A DNA stretch of 64,000 bases. It comes from Rhinopomastus cyanomelas (Eukaryota > Chordata > Aves > Bucerotiformes > Rhinopomastidae). Made by a program: the position numbers and the translations under genes. The first letter of the stretch is position 1; each line of letters begins with the position of its first letter. Positions 24,183 to 35,368 of this stretch are shown here, one piece after another. The notes under the pieces are model-generated. The model saw nothing but the letters and a program-made list of their open reading frames with translations, ran no database searches and was not told the origin of the DNA. The stretch covers positions 207,235 through 271,234 of the forward strand of contig VXBP01002363.1 of NCBI GenBank assembly GCA_013400115.1. The letters run 5' to 3'.

Positions 24183-27100
24183 TAATCCATGAGAGGCAAG
24201 GCGATGGGTCCCAGAAGATGGGATGTGGCTGATACCAAGGGTCAGGCTGTCTGACTGCTTTACTGTTAGTCCCACCAAGTGCAGTGACTGCCTCAGAAAA
24301 AGGTCTTTATGTCAAGTTAATTGTGAACAATAGCTCAGAAGAGAAGGACAAGATGCAGCTCTGCAGTGTGGTATCTCCCTGGCTGCTGCTGCTTTATGTC
24401 CCGTGGTCTGCTGGTGCGGGGTGGAGCTTTGTTGTGGTGGAGGAGAAGGTTGGTTTGTGTTTGAAGACATGAAGGAAATGTCTGCATCCCTTCTTGACGT
24501 GAAGGTTTTGAAGGAGAAGAGGGAAAGCAGCTGTGTTGAGTTCCTAGTGAACACCTTGACACCTCATATAGAGAAGCATGTTCCCAGGACCAGAAATGGA
24601 GCTGCCCATCAGCATGGATGATGGTACCTTTTCTGTACAATGACGGGTCCAGGGGTGGCCCTACTACTTTTGATGAGAAGAAGAACAGATTTGGGAGAAT
24701 CTCTCATGAAGCTTCATTAATCTGAGTGTGGGGGCTGTTTGGAAGCAACGACAAAGGCATTAATGCTCTTCCATTGCCAAGTGAGATACTTCCATTCCCC
24801 TGCCTCTGTTAAGGGTGGAGAGTGATCCCTGCTGCCTGGGAACACCAACAGGTCTCACCCAGCTATTGAGCAAGCTAGGCCAAATTCCCATCATGACCAG
24901 GCAGATGTTCCCGTCACCCAGGATCTTCCAGCTGATGTTTTCTTAAGATGCTTGTGAAAGAGTGCTTGGGACGAGCGCTGGTCTGAGCATTGCTGAGAAA
25001 GGGGCTGTGGGCGCTTCCCTGTCCCAGCTGCATCTTCTCTCTGAATATTAAAACACTTGACACAACTCAAGTCACCAAGGGTGTCACTGAAATGATGCTC
25101 CCTTGGAGCTGAAGGTGCTATTTTGGTGCATGGTACAGATGGGAGCTGTAAGCCAGGTCTGCAAACTGTGGGCAGCAAAAGTGGCTCCAGCCTTCACATC
25201 TCATCAATGACCTGTCATGTCTTCTCCAGCCATCCTCGCCGGGTCTGTCAGGCTGCAAGATGAAAGGTGAAATGTAGCAAAGGGAAGACACACAATGATC
25301 TGCCAGACTGGAAGTCCACCCTGCCTCCCACAAAGCCAGCCCATCTGGTCTTCTGAAATGTGTCTCAATGCTTGTATTTTGGGAGTGAAGAAGAGCCCGG
25401 GCTGTCTCATTTCAGGCCTGCCCCTGGGTCCTCAGAATGTTGAATTGCAGACAGGTGACTCCGGGAGCACATGCTGCACAGACAAATGTGAAAAGTCTGG
25501 AATACCCTCAGAGAGTCTGCTTGCTTGAGAGACATCGTTAGCTTTGCGCTGTCTGCTTGTCCCCAGGAGTGGGTGGAACAAGGTGAGAAAGCATGTGGGG
25601 AAATAAAAACACCGAGGAAAGAGAAAAGCTGGTTTTAGAAGGCGAATGTCTTGGGCAGGGAAATCAAGACTGGTTTTGGGAGTACAGTGTAGAATTTTAA
25701 GTAGCACAGTGGATGCAAACAAAACCAAGAGGAAATAGCAACATACTGGAGTCCCGGGAAAAGTTAGATGTGAAACTGGTTTTAAACTGAGGCAGGAACC
25801 AATGAAAGCAGGGACCCATTTATGGAGGCAGGAAACAAAAACACTATGGTTTGTGCTTTTTTTCCCCCATAAGAAAATGCAACTAAAGGCCTGAAAAAAT
25901 ACGTTTTCTCAGGGTTGCAGACCAAAGTGTAACACTCCATGAGCTCTGTGAAAGACTCTTATTTCCCAGATTTCAAATACTTGAGTTCCCTTGAGTTCAG
26001 GATGTGGGTTGAAGAATGTAGACCTAGGTCACCACAAGCCCACACAACCAGAAGTAGTTCTGAACTCTTGACCAGCAGGAATTCATGTGCCAGTCTGCAT
26101 GGAGAAGGAATGATGCTCAGACTTTCATCTTAGCAATTTTTGTAAATCTTCCCTATTTCTCAGGCCCCGGGGACCGTCTACATCCTCTGTCCAACTGTGA
26201 CTCCCAAAGGCTAATGAAAAGGCAGTGCAAGTAACTGCAATTTTGGCGCTTCATACAGAGTCACGTGTCAATGTTTGCTTCCTGATGTGGCCAGGAAGCA
26301 GGTGAGCCACTACAGCCATGGATCATACCCAGTGCTTTTGTCATAGCTGTAGATTTATTCTCTAGCCGTAAGGCAGGGGACCTGAGGGTAAACACACTGA
26401 ATAAATGGGATCCTGGCTGTGATACCATGCTGTAGTGGCTTCTCTAATAGCTGGAAGACTGTGGGCATCAGCAGGGCTGCTCTGCTGTGAGATTCAGCAG
26501 GCACAGGCATACTTTTCCCAGAACCCAAAAGGCTTGTTCTCCTTTCAGATGCAGTGGCTGTCTGATGGATGATAGGGTAGTGGAGCCTTGGCATAACAGT
26601 GCTGTTTCCAAATGAGTACCAAGAATAGAAAAAGAGGAAATTCCCCTCTCAGCACTGCTTTCCAGGAGTGGATAAACTTTCCAAGAGCGGACAAAATGTA
26701 AGGTGCCTTCTCCACCACTGCCCCAAGGCACGTCTTACGTCAGTAGACATTTAATGTTTCTTTAAATAGCTGCTAAAGGCTGATTTATTTTTTTTCCCTT
26801 GTAAGGAGGGATATTGCATTCAAGCCTGGAGAAAGTAGATGTTTTCAAAACATCCCTTCTGGCTGGTGGTGTCATAAATGACACAGGCAGAGACGTCAGT
26901 TGCATGTGTCTGCTGGAGCATTAGTCTCTCCTGTGCCTCTTATTTCTTTCCAGTAGACTAGTGAGCCATGAAACAGCTTCCTGAGAGAAGTGATGGGAGT
27001 CCCATTGCTTGCAACTTTGAAAAACCAAACTGAGGGAAGAGAAAGAAGGACACAGTCTTACAGCTTGCTTCAGGGGCTGAGCTAGACGTGCTGATAGGTT

Positions 27101-30100
27101 AGTTTCATCTCAGTGGCTTGAGTTTCTCACAGACCCTATCCTACAGGTCTTTTCAGATTAAAAGAATGACCATTGATTCATCCTCCCTTCCACTGGTCCC
27201 ACCATTATAGCATCTCTCTTAAGGGGAAAGGAGGCACAACAAATCTAATTATTGCTTCCTCACACCATCAGGATTCCTCCATAGGAACTGGTCTCCTACT
27301 CAGCACAACTGACTGATCCTGCAGCTGAAAACTTGAGCAGTTGTTCTGAGGGGGTGTTTAACTGCTGAACTACTGACTACTCAGGACAAGGTCCCAGCAG
27401 GAAAGGGCTAAAATACCTCTAAAGAAAATCATAGCTCTGGGAGGTCCAAATCTTTCCTCACATGCTTTCTCTTGCTCGCTGCTGGCTTCCAGCCTCCCAA
27501 ATCTTTGCTGCTTGGTACTTGGTACTGCATTCACTTCTTTTTCAAGCACAGAGAGCTGGTGAAGCTGTTTGATTTCGGTGTGGTAGGTGAGATAAGATTT
27601 CTCCCCCCTGCCCTCTTCTTTTTCTCCCTGTGCAGCTCCTGTCCTTGCTGTTCTCAGGATTGACTAGCAGAGTTTCTAAATGAAGTGAAAGTCTTAATGT
27701 GAGGTGAATCCCAAGACCACAAACAGTTTGGACTTCAAACAGTGAGAAAATTGGCGCCGAATGGTTCCGCACACAAAGCAGAAAACTTTCATTTCCTGCA
27801 GGCAGGATGGAATTGACTGTTATATTAAGACTTCAGAAGGAGCACTGCCCCGGAGTAATTTCACTGCTGTCAGGCAGTGTTGACATCTAGATTAACCTCT
27901 GTGCAGTGAATTTTACAGCAAAGCTCATTGTAATGCATGTGGGGTATGTCCTGTAAATCCCAGCTGAAGCCCATAGTGTCCCACCCTTCCGCACAGGAGG
28001 AAGGGTCGGAGAGCAGCCGCTATCATTTTTGACCCCAGCAGAGCATGACTCTAACCTCATCCAGGCCAGTTCTGCTGAAACTGATTTTCTGCCATGCTGA
28101 AGTGACAGTAGCTCCAGCCTGCCAGTTTTTTTTTTCAATTCCCCAAAGAAGTTTACATCACAAGGCTGACAATTTTTGCCAGTGACAAACAGCTTCCTTC
28201 ACGTATCCACCTAGGAACACAGTCCTAATTAAAAGGCACTAGTTAACCAGTGGCAATTAGCTGCTTGCACTGATTAACTCCAACACATACAATCCCCACA
28301 CACAGTGCTCTGATCAGATGTGATCCAGGACTAAATGGCAGACAGACTCCCAGCTGATGTGAGACCAAGGCATCCAGTCCTACCTGCCAGCCCACAAGCA
28401 CACTGTTAACAGCCTACCTAACCAAAACTGCGTGAATTAAAGGAGTTCACGCAGTTCATTTAGTACAAGTCAGAGGACGTTGCAAAAACAAATCTCTTGA
28501 CTCCTGAACTGAATGTTCCTGCTCTGAAGTTAGAAACACAGGCCAGACCCCAAGCCCTTTTGTCTTTTCCTGTAAGAGCAGGTCGAGCAGTAAAGTTTCC
28601 CAGACAGGAACAAAACAGCTTCTTCACTGTTATGTGGGCAGACATAATCCTGTCTGTGGTTCTCTGGATACATCTCTGGGATGCATCTCTTTGTGAACAA
28701 GCACTAACATCTACAGGAAATGGAAGAGGAAGGGGGTTGGTTTTTTTTTTCCTGTGTTCTTGACACACTTTGTTATTCATACACTTATTTTCATACTTGG
28801 ACATTGCTCTGTAGTCATCTGCAAGAGACAAGCTACCAGGCACCTAACAAATTAGCCACTAACCCCTATGGGCAAAGTCTCAATAGCTCTTCTAGAAATC
28901 TCTTTCAAAGTCCACTTATCCTCTCACCTGCAGCTCTTCATGGCAGATGTATGTCAAAGTCTTTGGGTAGCCTATGAAGAAGTGACATACCTGTAGTTTC
29001 CTCTCATCTGCAGACAGAGTTGTGTGCCCCTGGCATTTCTGTAATCAGGCCCATCAGGAAGATTTACTACTCCCAATCGGAATACAGCTGAAAAAGCTGC
29101 CCAAGGTTATAGAGAAGGTCAGGACATTGCTCTGGACTGGAATTTGCTTTGGAAGGAATTTGATGGACCAATTTAACCACCACAGCACATCAAAACCTGG
29201 TGGCTTCATTTAAAAAGTAATCAGTATTGTATTTCGCTTTAGACATCCGTGCATTAGTGTTCTGCAAATATGATTTCCCCTTTGTTTGCATTATTGATGC
29301 CATAAAATGTCAGACACATTAAAGAAAAAAAAATAGGCCAACCTTTGGGGTTTGGAATGATTCTGGCTGAATTGCAGTTGGGTTACTTTTCTTTTTATTT
29401 CCCATGGTAGTGATGCACTATACTCATTCTGCTATTGCTTTACAAAGAGTTCTCTGTAAGTGTATTTATTTAGCCACCCATATTTCAGGAAACACGCAGA
29501 CTTGGTATTTTTTTGCTGTATGTGGCAGAGTGCATGTATGTGTGCTGCGGTGGGGAGGGGAGGTGAAGCGTTTTACAAGAGCTCTCCCAAGTCTGGCAGG
29601 ATGTTGGCTTTGTGCAATGTAGTGTGAGTCCCTTCCGCTCAGGTGAATGGTTTGATTGAATCTCAAGCATTGTCGTGTTTCACCAAGCTCTTTCGATTTT
29701 GCATGACCCAGAATCTTTCATCTGCTTTCACCATTCAGCAGCCACCTGCTATCCACAAGAGTTCCTCGAGGTCTATGCCACAAGAGATTCCACAGCTTTT
29801 GAGCCTTAGGCATGCAACCAACAAGTTGTAGCTTGTTCTGGTCTTGAAATAACGGCAAGTTTGCTGATTTGCTTGGTTCCTTACTTGTCCCCACCCAAGG
29901 ATGCTCACCAGCTACAGTTCCCAAGGCAAATACTATTATCCATTCAGTGATTTTTCTCCCAGACCGTTAAAGAGCACTGGCCTTGGCAGCCATATGCTGT
30001 CTGCCTCACCTCTCTGTAACAAGTGCTGATCTGTTGTTCAATTTTGCTGTGACTATTTTGGAAGAATGTTCTCCTAAAATCTAAAAAAAATCTTCTTGCC

Positions 30101-31419
30101 AAGTTTTCTGCTTTCTTGAAAGTGAAGTTGAAAAAAAAATCTGGTGAAATTATCTTCCCTACATAGGGATTTTCATCAGTGGTAAGAGGTTTGTTTTCAG
30201 CTTTTCCTCCCAGTGGCGAAAAGATTTGGGAGCAGGGGGAGTGGGATACAGCAGATCAGTCTCAGGACTCACCTAGGGCATGGACTGCAAGGACATCTGT
30301 TCACCTACTTGGCACTTGTGAGCATCGTACAGCAAGAAGCCATCAGCTTTTCATGAGTGGCTTGCTGCTCAGCTCTCTTATTCCTACTTCAGTTATGAGG
30401 GATGACTTTCAGATGGCCTTCAGATCTCCTTATCTCCACAGACCCATCTCAGGGGTATCCAAACAGCCTAAAGAGATGACAGGGGCTGAATGGGTGTGTA
30501 ATTCAGTGTCTTTCCGCTGCTTTTTCATTGGGGCAAAGACAGTGAAAGTGACAGAACAGAAAATTTATTTCCTCCAACAGGAATGATCCCGTTTCTTTTT
30601 AAGCTCAGACATTTAAGGTGCCATGAAGCAGAGCCTATAAATATGCCTTGAAATGTTGAATGAGCACAAGGAGTCTATTTGATTTTGTTTTTGTGCCTGT
30701 AATTTCTCTTACCAAGAATTCAGCTGTTACTCAGCTCCCAGCAGGTTGTTCTGATTTGCTGGGGAGATGGTTGGGATTGATTCTGGCTGTGATCTGTTCA
30801 AGTCCAGCCTCATTCTTATGTAGCTAGGTTGAGACAATAGAAATAATCAGCAAGGGACTGAATTGTTGTTGCCATGTAATGAAAACTTCTTGTGCAACAC
30901 CAGGCTAAACCTTGAAGGGGCTGAACAGCCACAACTTTGTCTGAAGTGAGTAAAGACTGTGGGTACTGAGAGGCACTGAAGATCACTATGATGTTAGAAC
31001 AGCAGGAGAGAGGAAGAGAAATGCTACAAGAAAAAATCCAAAGATATCAGGAAGGACACTGGATGGTTTGTAACACAAGAAGATCCGCTGCTGTACATGA
31101 GAAAAGACTCAGAATATTCACCCTAGCAACCAAGAACATTGGCCCTCAGGACAGGAGCAGCTCTCTATCCTAGAAACCTCTATTTTAATTTCCTTTTTCA
31201 CTTTATTTTGATAATATGAAAGAAATCCTTTCTTTAAAACTGAAATTAAGGTAAGGGGCAGACTTGGGAAATGAAGAGGTGCTGCTGGATGACACATTAG
31301 CTTTGTAGTCCAGTGTCTCTTCAGCAGCAAGTGTTTGGGTGTGCCTGTTCGCTGTAGTTTTTATACAACCCCTGTTTGGTGCAAGCAGTGTTCACAGTGA
31401 GGATAAGCTGCTTCAGTCA

Positions 31420-31441
31420 TTATTATTATTAATAATAATAA
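31420..31441. repeat. ATT/AAT trinucleotide palindrome
   Basis: TTATTATTATT runs directly into AATAATAATAA. The 22 bases are exactly self-complementary, so the repeat can fold on itself. It lies about 14 bases upstream of a CR1 insertion, in AT-rich DNA typical of insertion sites. It is within the proposed NTRK3 3' UTR. Confidence 0.8.
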
Positions 31442-31454
31442 ATGATAATAGTAA

Positions 31455-31668
31455 ATCTCCCTGAGAAGGAACTTCTTCACAATGAGGGTGACGGAGCACT
31501 GGAACAGGCTGCCCAGGGGGGTTGTGGAACATTCACTGGAAATGTTCAAGACCCGACTGGATGTGTTCCTGTGTGACTTGGTCTAGGTGATCCTGCTGTG
31601 GCAGGGGGATTGGACTAGATGATCTTTTGAGGTCCCTTCCAATCCATAGTGATTCTACGATTCTATGA
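31455..31668 (+). mobile_element. CR1 3' fragment, first of a head-to-tail pair
   Basis: A sense-oriented CR1 begins at the GAGAAGGAACTTCTTCACAA block. It runs through GGAACAGGCTGCCCAGGGGG, the GATCCTGCTGTGGCAGGGGG block and GATTGGACTAGATGATCTTT to the tail GATTCTACGATTCTATGA. It is 5'-truncated and little diverged. It is followed without a gap by a second, longer-reaching CR1 in the same orientation. Confidence 0.93.
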
Positions 31669-31984
31669 AATATGTGAAGGGTGGGTGTCAGGATGATGAA
31701 GCCAGACTCTTCTCAGTGTCATCTAGTGATAGGGCGAGGGGCAATGGCTGTAAGCTGGAACACAGGAGGTTCCACAGCAATATCTGAAGGAACTTCTTCC
31801 CAGTGAGGGTGACAGAACTGGAGCAGGCTCTCCAGGGGGGTTGTGGAAGATGTTTAAAAACCGCCTGGATGTGTTCCTGTGGGACTTGGTCTAGGTGATC
31901 CTGCTGTGGCAGGGGGATTGAACTAGGTGATCTCCCAAGGTCCCTTCCAATCCCTAATAATTCTCTGAGTCTATGAGTCTATGA
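31669..31984 (+). mobile_element. CR1 3' fragment, second of a head-to-tail pair
   Basis: This starts at AATATGTGAAGGGTGGGTGT, a point further 5' in CR1 than the first copy, and runs through CTCAGTGTCATCTAGTGATA, GCTGGAACACAGGAGGTTCC and the GCAGGGGGATTGAACTAGG block to the tail TCTGAGTCTATGAGTCTATG. Small deletions include loss of several bases around the GTGACAGAACTGGAGCAGG segment. Its 5' junction coincides with the 3' tail of the preceding copy. Confidence 0.92.
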
Positions 31985-33014
31985 ATCTCCTAGCAAGCCA
32001 GAGATTTGGGCAGGTTTTAGTGTTGAGTCAGCACCGTGGACAGCGGCACCAGCACATCTCCCTCTGCCCCCAACGCAGAGGGCACAGGGACCCCTTTGGA
32101 ACAGAGAACTCTTGGGAACAGGGAACCCATGGCTTCCCCTGCCAGGGTGTGACTGTTCAGCCCTTCAGGCTTTTCTCCCACCTTGTTTTTTTAGTGTGAA
32201 AACGTTACCAATGTCTTGTTTTCCAAGTGATCGTTTTAAGTGCAAAACAATCAGCCCAATGCAAGATAATTAAACTCTTTGCTTCACTTCTTCTTGCACT
32301 TGTGTTCAACCTATGGAGGCTCAAACTATAATCTGTGCTTTGAAAAGTTCTTACATTCTTGTCTGTTGGGGCATTTGACAAATGAAGAGGTGCTATACTG
32401 CTAGAACTCTAGAAACAGAATATTTATTTCATTGGCAGCATTTGGCCATCTGCAAAGTTCCCTGTTGGTGAAGGGTGAATGGACGAGTCTCCTGGAAAAT
32501 TCAAAGGAGCATAGAACCTGCGGCCCCTGGAATCCGTAAAATGTCACCTTATTCTTTGGTGGAGAGTTGTCAGAAGAGAAAGCCTAAAATGAAAAGCCAT
32601 GCAGAGAGGAGGAAGCTCCAACAGGCAAGGCTTCAAGTGAAGCAGAAGTCATATCTCACATAGAATAAATCCAGGTGCTTAGTACCCAGCCTGCTCACCT
32701 TACATGCTTGGGGATGCATCCCACCTCTTTCCCTGGATCACTCTAAAGATAAACCCTCAAATTAGTTTAACGTCTCCTGAACCTAGTCATCATAGTGAGA
32801 AGCTCTTGAGCAGGAGCACACAGGCCCATTTCATCACTGAAAAATGTAACATGAGGAAGAAAAGACTGAAAACTTGGGTTATTCCCGCCATGCTCAACAC
32901 ATGCTGCTTTGTAGAAGCAGTTTGGATCCCATTTCACACATACTCCCCAGCTGTGGCTGGGACAGCTGAATGGACACAGTAGTGAGGACTGGGAAGCGTT
33001 TGACATATCAGTCC

Positions 33015-33065
33015 TCAAAACTTGTAAGTGACAATACTGAAAATGAGAAACTGAGGCCAGACTTC
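33015..33065 (-). repeat. MIR-like SINE fragment (weak)
   Basis: The sequence TGAAAATGAGAAACTGAGGC resembles the reverse-oriented MIR core. Only about 40 bases align by eye, and the flanks are not recognisable. Confidence 0.35.
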
Positions 33066-33826
33066 TGATGCCTCGGGCCATCTGGAATTCAGAAAGAATA
33101 AGCTTAATGAGGATGGCAAAGGTGATTTAATCTTAGGCACTTAGAGAGCAAATAGGGGTAAGGGAAGGGAGCAAGGAGGCCTACTGGGACACTGGGAGGG
33201 GAAGGAAATGGGCAAGGACTTAATTTCCAGTGGACATGAGGGCAGTGAAAGTCACGTGTGAGCTGTGGAGAGGCAGAAGAGGGCTGGTTAGTGAAGAACC
33301 ATGGATTTGAGAAAGCAGTCACTACAAAGTCAGCATCTACCTGGGTCCTGAAGGTTTCTGCACACCTTCAGCTTTGCTGGCCTCATCCCAGGTCCATTTT
33401 CTCTACTTTGATCCCTTATAAATTCCATGATTTTCACTGCATCTGTTCTACTCTCTGATAGACTTGGTTTCAGTATGAGCAGGTTAGATTTTCTTAGTCC
33501 CCTCCACTCTCTCTGCTCAGAGCCCACACCCAACTAATTCCCTGTGTGAAGGAGAATTGCCTATTTTTTTCTTTCACTTTATTTTTAAGAAGCGTCCTTT
33601 AAACTTTCAGCTAAACTGGGAGGCAATTTCTTGCATGAGAGCTTCGTATAGATAGGCTTACAGCAGAACAAAAATAAATAAATAAGTACACTAAATTACC
33701 TTCCCCTCCCCCCTTCTTGTCTTAATGAATTGCTGTTTTACATAAGATCTTTTGGTATAAATGAAGACTTTCTGTGCAGCTTCAAGTGAGTGGTACAGCT
33801 TCCTCTGCCTCTTCTGGGTCAGGCAA

Positions 33827-33868
33827 GGAGGCAAGGTTTCTGCAGGCAAGGTTTCTGCAGGCAAGTTT
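33827..33868. repeat. 15-bp tandem repeat, almost three copies
   Basis: The unit GCAGGCAAGGTTTCT occurs twice perfectly or nearly so (33827-33841 with one change, 33842-33856 exact), plus a partial third copy to about 33868. The array is short, probably arose by slippage, and lies in the proposed 3' UTR. Confidence 0.85.
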
Positions 33869-34296
33869 GAGGATACCTGTGCTGGCACTCCTGCCACAAA
33901 GAGCAATTCTCAGCCTCTAGAAAACTGCAAGGATAGACTTAACTTCCAGGAAACTAGTCCCACTCCCAGCTGAAGCAGGCTTGGCCTCCAGAAGCGGCTG
34001 CTCCACAGCTGACTTTGGCAGATGAGCTGATACCAAGAGGAGGATGGGACTACAGCTCAGAGGAAAGACATTTTGCTGGCATTTTTTGTTGTTACTATTA
34101 TTTAAACCAGCTTATTTTAATCTTGGTTAATGTCACTGAATGGCTGCATGAGCAGAAAACAAATCCTCTGGTAATGTTTGCTGAATTAATTTTCTTTGGC
34201 AGACTTTATTTTACCCCCTGCACTAATCCACATGTTTGCTTAGTTTGGGGCTTTTCATATCTTTCGAATCCCGTTTGCCATTTTGCAACTGAATTG

Positions 34297-34478
34297 CTGG
34301 TTCTCAACCTTTTCCATCCTGAAGTCTCCCCTTCTCCATACCAAAACTCACCATTTTCCACTGCTGGGAACACAAAAAGTTGCTCCTCAAGGGAGAACCT
34401 TGTGAGAGCAAGGTGATGATTATCTCTGCCTTTCCATCCTACCTCCACTGACTCCAGCTCAGAGGATGAGGAACCCTG
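34297..34478. mobile_element. Possible hAT-like small DNA-transposon relic (weak)
   Basis: The left end CTGGTTCTCAACCT is roughly inverted at the right end as AGGATGAGGAACCCTG. GGTTCTCAACC is typical of the ends of Charlie-type hAT elements. The intervening 150 bases are not recognised, and no convincing 8-bp target duplication is visible. Chance is a real alternative. Confidence 0.25.
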
Positions 34479-35118
34479 ATGTGAGATTGGCCAAGGTAGG
34501 GTCCTTGCTACTCCCCTACCTGCCACAATATGTGCATCAAGCACACTGCTACCCTGGAAGGGGATGACTGATACAGTGTTAGTCAGACTTACAAGATGAC
34601 TTTTTAAATTAAGGATTTGCAATGAGGTCAAGGGCCTTTTAAAAGTGCTGAGGTATTTACCCTCCCCAGATCTTCCCTTTCTTCCCACCCTGCTTTGTCC
34701 CTCCCTCTCTCCCCAGCCTTGAAATGAAACAGAAAATTATTTTTTTAAAATTGTGTCAATAATTTATGTTTAGTATAAAAGGATGATTTAATGGCATCAC
34801 CAAAGGTCATTTTTTTCATCTATGTGTTGCTGCCCTGGCCCCAGAGGCTGAACATCCCCTCTTCCCCACAACTCCACTGCCCTCCCTTTCATTTACCTCA
34901 CACATCCTTCCATCACCACCCCACCACACACCAGAAACCTGCTTCAGGTTCAGCCAACAACTGCTGGAGAACAGAGATTTCAAACTGAAACCTCTGCTCC
35001 AGACCACCATGAACTGGAACCATTTCCACCTTGAAAATAGTCAGTTGCTGCAAATGAAAGGCAGACTCATTTCTTGAATTAAGTAATTTTTTTTTAAAAA
35101 GCCTTTTATACCTATCTC

Positions 35119-35177
35119 CGTGTGCACGTGCGTGCACCACGTGTACACAGTGGTATCTGTGTGCACAGATGCACACG
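35119..35177. repeat. Alternating purine/pyrimidine TG/CA tract
   Basis: CGTGTGCACGTGCGTGCA (18 bases, 35119-35136) alternates perfectly, followed by CACGTGTACACA and TGTGTGCACA. Such sequence can adopt left-handed Z-DNA and can fold through its GTGCAC palindromes. It lies about 190 bases before the proposed polyadenylation signal. Confidence 0.75.
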
Positions 35178-35362
35178 AATCTCTCTCTCACAAATATAAA
35201 TATATTGTATGTTAGAGCTGTAAATATTCCTTGGTCATGTGTCTATGTCTTCTTCGAAATATCATATCCTCAGTGTTATGTTAACAACTTCATTTATTGA
35301 TTGATGAAACTGTGCGTAGAGCTGTACCTTCCTGACATAGTTTATGTAGCTCTCTCTTCTCA

Positions 35363-35368
35363 AATAAA
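35363..35368 (+). terminator. NTRK3: Candidate distal NTRK3 polyadenylation signal
   Basis: AATAAA in CTTCTCAAATAAAGTACAAA lies 14 kb after the stop codon, and cleavage would fall near 35385. It is followed by a C/T-rich and then T-rich stretch (TCCTCCTCTCATTTTTGTTT) as a downstream element. The preceding 180 bases are AU-rich and read like a 3' UTR end. Assignment to NTRK3 rests on the absence of any other gene in between. Confidence 0.45.

Noticed and set aside
26451..26475. GCTGGAAGACTGTGGGC, partly like the miR-7 mature sequence (a miR-7 gene lies in the wider NTRK3 region in other vertebrates)
   Set aside because: The match breaks after the first half, and no hairpin partner strand was seen.
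27750..27770. TTGGCGCCGAATGG, similar to a lysine-tRNA primer-binding site or an E2F site
   Set aside because: Only about ten bases match, and there is no LTR or retroviral sequence around it.
34206..34688. Minus-strand open frame of 160 codons
   Set aside because: No known domain, and it overlaps a possible transposon relic in the proposed UTR.
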